Part shown: positions 58,977-64,000 of the stretch, piece after piece | Position numbering within the stretch: the first letter of the stretch is position 1 | Layout: the number at the start of each line of letters is the position of its first letter | Assembly (NCBI GenBank): GCA_910579505.1 | Contig: CAJTTZ010000011.1 | Coordinates: 1-64,000 of the forward strand | Source of the DNA: an uncultured Lachnospiraceae bacterium | Lineage (GTDB): Bacteria; Bacillota; Clostridia; Lachnospirales; Lachnospiraceae | Direction: 5' to 3' | DNA: 64,000 nucleotides | Translations under genes and position numbers: made by a program | The notes under the pieces: generated by a model | Told to the model about the DNA's origin: nothing | The model's database searches: none | Seen by the model: only the letters and a program-made list of their open reading frames with translations

Positions 58977-59672
58977 ATGAGAGCATTACACTTTATGAAA
59001 ATAGATTATATGTTGACAAGGAAACAGATGTATTTCATGCCGTTGATCTTTGTTATGGCATGGGTTGTGGGCATGGGCGCAGCCGAAGGCGCAATGTCCC
59101 TGCTGGTGACATGTTCTTATACGTTTTTTGTGGCTTCCATATTTTCTACGGCGCCTTTTGGATATTGCGTCGGGAAGAACAGGGGATTTTTACTGCTGCT
59201 TCCCGCGACGGTAAAAGAGAGGGTGGCGGGGCGGTTTCTGTACGGGCTGTCCTTCGTGGCATTGCTGGGGATTCTCTGCGCTGCCCTGTGGGGCGTGTAT
59301 GCGCTGATGGGCTGTGAACTCCCGCTCTGGACAGTGGCAATTGGGCTTTGCGAGCTGGCAGTCGGGATTCTGATTATGGCGTTAGAGTTTCTTTTCTTCT
59401 ATCTCTTCGGGGAGGGAAAAGAAAACTGGCAGTACCTGAGCAATATTGTGAGAATTGCGCCGGGGATGGCGATGTTTTTCGGCATGAGCTATTTTGTAGG
59501 CGAGATTGATGAAATACAGAGCACAACGGATGCCGGGACAGGGATTGACCTGGAGGCAATGGCGGGAAAATTTATGCAGGCGGGCGTGGCGGCAATCGTG
59601 GCGTCCCTGCTCCTGACGGCGGTGGCGGCTGCTGTCTGCGTGAAGGCAATCGGGAGACGGGACTATGCGTAA
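58977..59672 (+). CDS. ABC-2 type permease
   Basis: 231 residues with about six membrane segments (from ~18 onward, PLIFVMAWVVGMGAAEGAM; AMSLLVTCSYTFFVASIF; FVALLGILCAALWGVYALMG). The loop APFGYCVGKNRGFLLLLPAT with the following KERVAGRFLYG resembles the ABC2_membrane_5 family of small permeases in GntR-ABC operons. The substrate is unknown. Confidence 0.82.
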   Translation: MRALHFMKIDYMLTRKQMYFMPLIFVMAWVVGMGAAEGAMSLLVTCSYTFFVASIFSTAPFGYCVGKNRGFLLLLPATVKERVAGRFLYGLSFVALLGILCAALWGVYALMGCELPLWTVAIGLCELAVGILIMALEFLFFYLFGEGKENWQYLSNIVRIAPGMAMFFGMSYFVGEIDEIQSTTDAGTGIDLEAMAGKFMQAGVAAIVASLLLTAVAAAVCVKAIGRRDYA

Positions 59673-59736
59673 AGCGAAGCAGAGTGGGCACAAAATGGGA
59701 AAATACGGAAAAGAGTAAAAATATTTCTTCATATGC

Positions 59737-59765
59737 TTGCAAAACACTGTAGAATACTGTAAAAT
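59737..59765 (+). promoter_or_regulatory. Predicted promoter for the 59832 gene
   Basis: TTGCAA (59737-59742), 17 bases, TAAAAT (59760-59765). Confidence 0.5.
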
Positions 59766-59831
59766 AGTGACGTTATAGACTGGCAGTTATATAGCCGGAG
59801 GCAAAGTTTTCAAGTGTGAAGGAGAGAAATC

Positions 59832-60305
59832 ATGGAAAGAGTTTGGACTGTAACCGACAGCATGGGCAATCTGCACCAGATTATGTTCAAGAGGGGCGCG
59901 TTTGGCGGCGCGAAGTGTATCGTAGACGGAGATACATACAAGATGAAATCTAAAAACTGGGTCATCTGGATGGCGGATCATCAGATCAGCATTCCCGGAG
60001 CAGAGTGTAATCTTGTAGTGATTGGAAACAAGATACGTCTGGCGGTGAATGGCACTTACTTAGAGGACGGCACGCCTTATGAGCCGATCAGGAATATTCC
60101 GGTATGGCTGAATGTGTTAGTAGGTATCAACGCAGTTTTCGCGGTGTTTATGTATGGTATGATCGGTCTTGCCATCGCTGTGCTGCTGGATCTTCTGACT
60201 TATAAAATGGCGCTGAGCAAGAAAGTTAATGTGGCTATGATTATTCAGATCGTGTTATTGGTAGTTTTGGTGTTAATCACGGTTGGTGTTTTTATGATAG
60301 CGTAG
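59832..60305 (+). CDS. Uncharacterised membrane protein
   Basis: 157 residues. The first ~90 are soluble and beta-rich (RVWTVTDSMGNLHQIMFKRG, EDGTPYEPIRNIP), then two hydrophobic segments (about 94-125 and 135-156). GGAGAGAAATC precedes the ATG. It is followed 25 bases later by the DUF4190-like gene at 60331, so they probably form an operon. I do not recognise the family. Confidence 0.65.
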   Translation: MERVWTVTDSMGNLHQIMFKRGAFGGAKCIVDGDTYKMKSKNWVIWMADHQISIPGAECNLVVIGNKIRLAVNGTYLEDGTPYEPIRNIPVWLNVLVGINAVFAVFMYGMIGLAIAVLLDLLTYKMALSKKVNVAMIIQIVLLVVLVLITVGVFMIA

Positions 60306-60330
60306 GGATAGAAAGAGGAGAGGCGTAACG

Positions 60331-60846
60331 ATGGACGAGAATACGAACTACGGATATAACGACGGAAATTATAATAATCAGGGAGCGGACGGCGGACAGC
60401 AGTACGGACAGAACGATCAGCCCTATGCGAACGGACAGCAGTACGGACAGAATAACCAGCCTTACGGGAACGGGCAGCAGTATAGTCAGGGTGCGTATGG
60501 CCAGGCGCCTCAGTTTACACAGGTGCCTTATGGCGCGCAGCAGCAGTACAATCAGCAGAGCTTCGGACAGCCGGTGAAGGCGGTCGTATATGACGCTGTG
60601 CCGGACAAAATGCATGGGGCGTCTGTGGCGTCGCTTGTTTGCGGTATTCTCGGACTGGTATTTTTCTGGATTCCCATTGTGGACATTGGCTTATGTCTGG
60701 CGGGTCTGATCTGCGGTATTGTTTCCCTTGTCAAGGGGTTCGGCGGCAAGGGCCTTGCGATTACGGGCCTGATCCTTTCTGTACTTGCAAGTATTTTGAC
60801 GTTGATCTTTTTCTATTTCTTTGCGTTGGGCATGATGTTGATGTAA
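60331..60846 (+). CDS. DUF4190-like membrane protein with Gln/Asn/Tyr/Gly-rich N-terminus
   Basis: 171 residues. The first ~80 are low-complexity repeats of a Gly-Gln-Gln-Tyr-Gly-Gln-Asn type unit, probably disordered and outside the membrane core. Residues ~92-170 are two Gly-rich hydrophobic hairpins (VASLVCGILGLVFFWIPIVD, GLAITGLILSVLASILTLIF) of the DUF4190 type. The DNA repeats at 60390-60500 come from the coding repeats. Confidence 0.78.
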   Translation: MDENTNYGYNDGNYNNQGADGGQQYGQNDQPYANGQQYGQNNQPYGNGQQYSQGAYGQAPQFTQVPYGAQQQYNQQSFGQPVKAVVYDAVPDKMHGASVASLVCGILGLVFFWIPIVDIGLCLAGLICGIVSLVKGFGGKGLAITGLILSVLASILTLIFFYFFALGMMLM

Positions 60847-61065
60847 GTATGCGAAGCGCTATGGAACAGGAAAAGTGGAAATCCAAAAGAACTGGGCGGT
60901 AATATATATGTCATCAAAGACTCTCTGTGAAATACAGGGGGTCTTTTTTTCGTGGTTGAAACTTTTGGGCCGTCTGAATCGTATTGTATATAGGACGGCA
61001 AAAAGAAGTATGTTAAGATATAGATATCTATAGACGACAGACTGACAAGAAGGACGCATGAGGGG

Positions 61066-61554
61066 ATGGAGCAGAAGTGGAGCTATCTGGTGGAAGAGTA
61101 CCGTGCCATGCTGTATAGGATTGCCTTCTCTAACATGAAGAACCGGGCGGACGCCGAGGATGCGGTGCAGGAGGCATTTCTGCGTTACATGAAGGATGAA
61201 AAGCCTATTCAGAACAAGGAACATGAGAAGGCCTGGCTGATACGAACCACCATTCATATTTGCCTGGATATTTTAAAAAGCGGCTGGTATCAAAGGACAG
61301 TTCCCTGGAACGAGTCCTCCGCGATTGCGGAAAAAAATATTTATCTGCCTTATCAGGTCAGGGATGACGAAACGCTTGAGGCGGTGCTGCAGCTGCCTGT
61401 ACATTACAGGAATCCGATTTATCTTTTTTACTACGAGGATTATTCGATCCATGAAATCGCGGTGATTCTCAATGAAAAAGAGGGGACGATTAAGACAAGG
61501 CTGCGCAGGGGCAGGGAGGAAGTAAAGAAAATTCTGACGGAAGGGAGGCCGTAG
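61066..61554 (+). CDS. ECF-type RNA polymerase sigma factor
   Basis: 162 residues. Region 2: YRAMLYRIAFSNMKNRADAE with DAVQEAFLRYM. Region 4: PVHYRNPIYLFYYEDYSIHE, and the HTH end GTIKTRLRRGREEVKKIL. A short linker joins them; no C-terminal extension. It is followed by two unknown genes (61558, 62095) with 3- and 24-base gaps, and no recognisable anti-sigma factor, so one of those two could be the regulator; that is speculation. Confidence 0.88.
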   Translation: MEQKWSYLVEEYRAMLYRIAFSNMKNRADAEDAVQEAFLRYMKDEKPIQNKEHEKAWLIRTTIHICLDILKSGWYQRTVPWNESSAIAEKNIYLPYQVRDDETLEAVLQLPVHYRNPIYLFYYEDYSIHEIAVILNEKEGTIKTRLRRGREEVKKILTEGRP

Positions 61555-61557
61555 AAC

Positions 61558-62070
61558 ATGGGTATACAGGAGGTGCAAGGTCAGGGCAAGACGCCGGCTT
61601 ATCAGAAAAAGAAGAGGACCGGCCATGGGGAGGGCTTTCAGGAGAGCCTTTTACAGAACCTGAAAAACAGAGATCAGAAAAAGCAGTCCAACACAGCTTC
61701 AGAGACGGAGGCAAAACAGAGCGTTGCTGATGCGCAGATGGGTGCAAAGGAAAACGCGGAAAAAGTGGGCATGGGAAGGATCGGCGCAGTGCCGGGCATT
61801 CGCGTGAGCGCTGCGGCAATGCAGGAAACCTTACAGGCTGTGGAGGTGAGACATATGAGCTACGAGGAGAGCGATCACGTGAGAATTGCCGTTACGGAAG
61901 GCTATACGCTGAAAGGAAAGCGTGAGGAGGGTGAGGACGCCCGGGTCTATGTGGAAGCGAAGTATGAGGACGGCAGGGTGGAGGCTTATCAGGTAGATAT
62001 GGCGAAAGTGCCGGAACAGACGACGCATGTGATCGAACAGTTTGCGCTTGAGACGATGGAAGAGGCATAA
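61558..62070 (+). CDS. Unknown protein co-transcribed with the sigma factor
   Basis: 170 residues. The first ~95 are polar, Gln/Lys/Glu-rich and probably unstructured; residues ~95-165 look like a compact beta domain (VRIAVTEGYTLKGKREEGED, ARVYVEAKYEDGRVEAYQVD). No signal peptide or membrane segment. The start is 3 bases after the sigma factor stop (GGGAGGCC site inside it). No family recognised. Confidence 0.6.
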   Translation: MGIQEVQGQGKTPAYQKKKRTGHGEGFQESLLQNLKNRDQKKQSNTASETEAKQSVADAQMGAKENAEKVGMGRIGAVPGIRVSAAAMQETLQAVEVRHMSYEESDHVRIAVTEGYTLKGKREEGEDARVYVEAKYEDGRVEAYQVDMAKVPEQTTHVIEQFALETMEEA

Positions 62071-62094
62071 TATTTCGAAAGGAGAAAACGCGTT

Positions 62095-62784
62095 ATGATA
62101 TATAATAATGCCTATATGGGAAACGGAGGACTTACAGGGTATAAAACAAAAAACACGTCGTTCAATCCGGCGGAAGTTTTGGAGAAACAGAGAAGGTCGG
62201 CGAATAAGTGGAAGATGGAGGAAATGCAGGGGGACGGCGAGCCGGAAAGTTTTGCAGCGAAGTTAAAGCGCGCCGGCGATAATGCTGCGTCACAAAAACA
62301 TCTCACAGCGGACGATTCGATTGCCATTGTGCTGAGACAGATGGATGAACCGACGCCGGGCAATCCGGTGACAGTGGATTTCATCCATAACGGCGCGCAC
62401 GTTTCCGTCTGCAAGGACACTTTGTATGGAAATACCATCACCATTGGCGGCAGCTTAAACCCGGAATGGATTTATGTGGACACATCCGTGGGGGCGGTTA
62501 AAATAGATCTCAACGATATGACCAGCCTGATGAAGTGTCTGGATCTGTTTTCACCGGAAGACATCAATGCCATTCTCCGAAAGATTCAGGAAGTAAAGCA
62601 GACGAAAGAAGCGCTGAACCAGATTGACAGGATGCAGGACCAGCTGGTGAAAAACGGCGGGGATAAGAAGACTGGCGGCGGCGCAGACGACGACAGTCAG
62701 TCTGTGGGCGAAGCGGTAGGCGTGGTCAGCGCGGAGGAAATGCGCGGCATGGAGGAAAAACAGGAGAAGAAGTTTATCGGTTGA
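62095..62784 (+). CDS. Unknown protein, third gene of the sigma-factor operon
   Basis: 229 residues. A polar N-terminus (NAYMGNGGLTGYKTKNTSF) leads to a middle beta part (PVTVDFIHNGAHVSVCKDTL, SLNPEWIYVDTSVGAVKIDL), a helix (LMKCLDLFSPEDINAILRKI) and a charged coiled coil ending in a Gly/Asp/Ser-rich tail. AAAGGAGAAAAC precedes the ATG. No membrane segment. I do not recognise the family; co-expression with the sigma factor is the only clue. Confidence 0.6.
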   Translation: MIYNNAYMGNGGLTGYKTKNTSFNPAEVLEKQRRSANKWKMEEMQGDGEPESFAAKLKRAGDNAASQKHLTADDSIAIVLRQMDEPTPGNPVTVDFIHNGAHVSVCKDTLYGNTITIGGSLNPEWIYVDTSVGAVKIDLNDMTSLMKCLDLFSPEDINAILRKIQEVKQTKEALNQIDRMQDQLVKNGGDKKTGGGADDDSQSVGEAVGVVSAEEMRGMEEKQEKKFIG

Positions 62785-62912
62785 TCTGTCAGCCTCTGTA
62801 AGCGAAATAGTGACAGTGTGGCGTATCGGAACCATTTGACGAAACGGGGACGATGCAGTACACTGAAACAGGGAAATATAGAGCTTATGGTTAAGGAGCG
62901 GCAAAGAGACCA

Positions 62913-63755
62913 ATGCAGAAAAAAATAGCGGTAATCAATGATATTGCGGGATACGGAAGATGCGCCATGACGGTGCTTCTTCCGATTATTTCTTATATGG
63001 GCGTGCAGGCATGTCCCCTGCTTACTTCCGTGTTTTCAAGTAACACGGCCTTCCCTGATTTTTATATGGATGACTATACGGACCGAATGGAGGCGTATAT
63101 CGAAAGCTGGACGAAGATCGGGCTGCAGAACAAGTTTGATGGCATTGCCACAGGGTATCTTAGCTCTGTCAGGCAGATTGAAATAGTGAGACGGTTTGTC
63201 AGGGAGTTCTCGAGGGATGACACGCTTGTGATTGTGGACCCGGTGATGGGGGATCACGGCAGATTGTACTCTGCCTATACGGTAGAGTTGTGTACGGAAC
63301 TGAGGAAGCTTGTGGCACTGGCGGACATTATCACGCCGAATCTGACGGAAAGCTGCCATCTTGCGGATATTCCCTATAAGGAGAAAGGGTGGAAGAGAAA
63401 GGAGCTTTTCACCATGGCGGAGCGTCTTTCAGAAATGGGACCGTCCCATGTTGTCATTACGGGTATTTTGCAGGGAGAATACATCGCGAACTATGTTTAT
63501 GTGAAAACGGGGTCGGGGAACCCGTCGGCACGGCTGATCCGTGTCCACAGGGCGGGAGAGGAACGGTGCAGTACGGGGGATGTGTTTTCCGCGGTTGTCG
63601 CGGCAGATGCGGTAAACGGCGTGCCCTTTGACAAGTCTGTCAGGAAGGCGTCCGGCTTTGTGAAGCAGTGCATTGAGAAAGCGCTGGAACTCGGGACGCC
63701 GCCCGCGGAAGGTGTGCCATATGAGGCGGTGCTGTACCGGCTGAAAAGGGGGTAG
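62913..63755 (+). CDS. Pyridoxamine/pyridoxal kinase
   Basis: Phosphorylates B6 vitamers (PfkB/ribokinase superfamily). 280 residues. It starts KKIAVINDIAGYGRCAMTVL, with SVFSSNTAFPDFYMDD forming the substrate lid, VIVDPVMGDHGRLYSAYTVE, ITPNLTESCHLADIPY, and the ATP/anion-hole motif ERCSTGDVFSAVVAADAV near residue 220, where the catalytic Asp lies (usually GTGD; here STGD). Salvage of vitamin B6 is the expected role. Confidence 0.9.
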   Translation: MQKKIAVINDIAGYGRCAMTVLLPIISYMGVQACPLLTSVFSSNTAFPDFYMDDYTDRMEAYIESWTKIGLQNKFDGIATGYLSSVRQIEIVRRFVREFSRDDTLVIVDPVMGDHGRLYSAYTVELCTELRKLVALADIITPNLTESCHLADIPYKEKGWKRKELFTMAERLSEMGPSHVVITGILQGEYIANYVYVKTGSGNPSARLIRVHRAGEERCSTGDVFSAVVAADAVNGVPFDKSVRKASGFVKQCIEKALELGTPPAEGVPYEAVLYRLKRG

Positions 63756-63791
63756 GATATTTCACCCTATCAGCCCGTATTCTGTCAAAAT

Positions 63792-63807
63792 TGACTGCAA
63801 GCAGTCA
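63792..63807. terminator. Hairpin between convergent genes
   Basis: TGACTGCAAGCAGTCA is a perfect palindromic hairpin flanked by AAAAT on one side and TTTTG on the other, so it can act as a terminator for both the kinase gene and the convergent gene from the right. Confidence 0.65.
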
Positions 63808-63834
63808 TTTTGCCATCTTACGTCTGTGCACTGC

Positions 63835-64000
63835 TCAACTGGATAACGGATATTCCAACTCAAACGGGTATCCGTCTTTTTTGTTTTCTTCGGAGAGTGT
63901 GTCTGTCTCGATGACGCAGAAGTCGTCGCTCTTGATTACTTCTTTCATCTCTTCCCTGATGGTCTCAAAGTCTGTCACATGGGTAGAGATTCTGCGGCAG
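63835..64000 (-). CDS. C-terminal end of an unknown protein (runs off right edge)
   Basis: The last ~54 codons of a minus-strand gene ending at TGA (63835-63837). The translation reads RRISTHVTDFETIREEMKEV, then a segment with SDDFCVIETDTLSEE and a PFELEYPLSS end. It is coding-like in composition but too short to name. Confidence 0.55.
   Translation of the reverse strand, partial: CRRISTHVTDFETIREEMKEVIKSDDFCVIETDTLSEENKKDGYPFELEYPLSS

Noticed and set aside
60390..60500. Tandem DNA repeats near 60.4 kb
   Set aside because: Coding repeats of the Gln/Tyr/Gly/Asn-rich N-terminus of a DUF4190-like protein.

Overview
The window looks like the chromosome of a Gram-positive gut-type Clostridia member, most probably a Lachnospiraceae. 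The basis is the gene content and style: AGGAGG-type ribosome binding sites, consensus TTGACA-17-TATAAT promoters, a Tn1549/CTn-like conjugative module, a LacI/GH32/sugar ABC locus, a lysyl-tRNA synthetase with an HD-domain tail, and DUF4190-type small membrane proteins. No 16S or species marker is present, so the genus is left open.

Region 1 (1-8322) is a stack of mobile elements. The right end of a conjugative element (ICE: repA-like gene, DUF5348-like, pcfB-like and virD4 genes, all on the minus strand) is inserted in the P-loop coding region of a chromosomal ABC-transporter ATPase gene. The virD4 coupling-protein gene is itself broken at two places. A complete ~5.2 kb integrative mobilizable element (about 1004-6203) carries a large serine recombinase, TnpW-like and DUF3847-like proteins, a MobA/MobL relaxase, an IncQ-like oriT and an SdpI-like cargo gene. 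A second element runs off the left edge; only the N-terminus of its serine recombinase is visible.

Region 2 (8325-13228) holds the truncated ABC ATPase and its permease. After them come a degenerate paralogue fragment and a two-gene module of an HSP90/HtpG-like GHKL ATPase plus a helical, TPR-like partner, the best candidate here for a little-described system.

Region 3 (13250-32046) is ordinary housekeeping: dnaE, an MCP, pfkA, an rRNA-type SpoU methylase, proC, a SleB-like hydrolase, NfeD plus SPFH, argF, birA, a small conserved gene, dusB, an unknown gene, greA, and lysS with a C-terminal HD domain.

Region 4 (32058-40318) has a convergently placed membrane diguanylate cyclase and a fructan/sucrose locus: a LacI repressor, a consensus promoter with two related operator-like dyads, a GH32 enzyme, a lipoprotein binding protein and two permeases (no local ATPase).

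Region 5 (40361-51606) is a continuous signalling locus: a response regulator with HD-GYP, an HPt protein, a PAS-histidine kinase, a second response regulator with HD-GYP, then CheR, CheB, a CheY-like protein, CheA, CheW and an MCP, ended by a strong terminator. No flagellar genes are present, so the output may be c-di-GMP turnover rather than (or as well as) motility.

Region 6 (51710-64000) has two FtsX-type permeases without ATPase, tRNA-Arg(ACG) with a 760-bp micro-island bounded by a 19-bp repeat of the tRNA 3' end (a PIN-toxin-like gene with an internal deletion plus its partner), small membrane proteins, an Lgt-like protein, a GntR-ABC operon with a clear operator, an ECF sigma factor with two unknown followers, a pyridoxamine kinase and the end of an unknown gene. 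A family of structured intergenic repeats with a shared 10-bp-arm hairpin recurs at 25.8, 42.1 and 53.0 kb, with weaker relatives at 24.5 and 37.2 kb.
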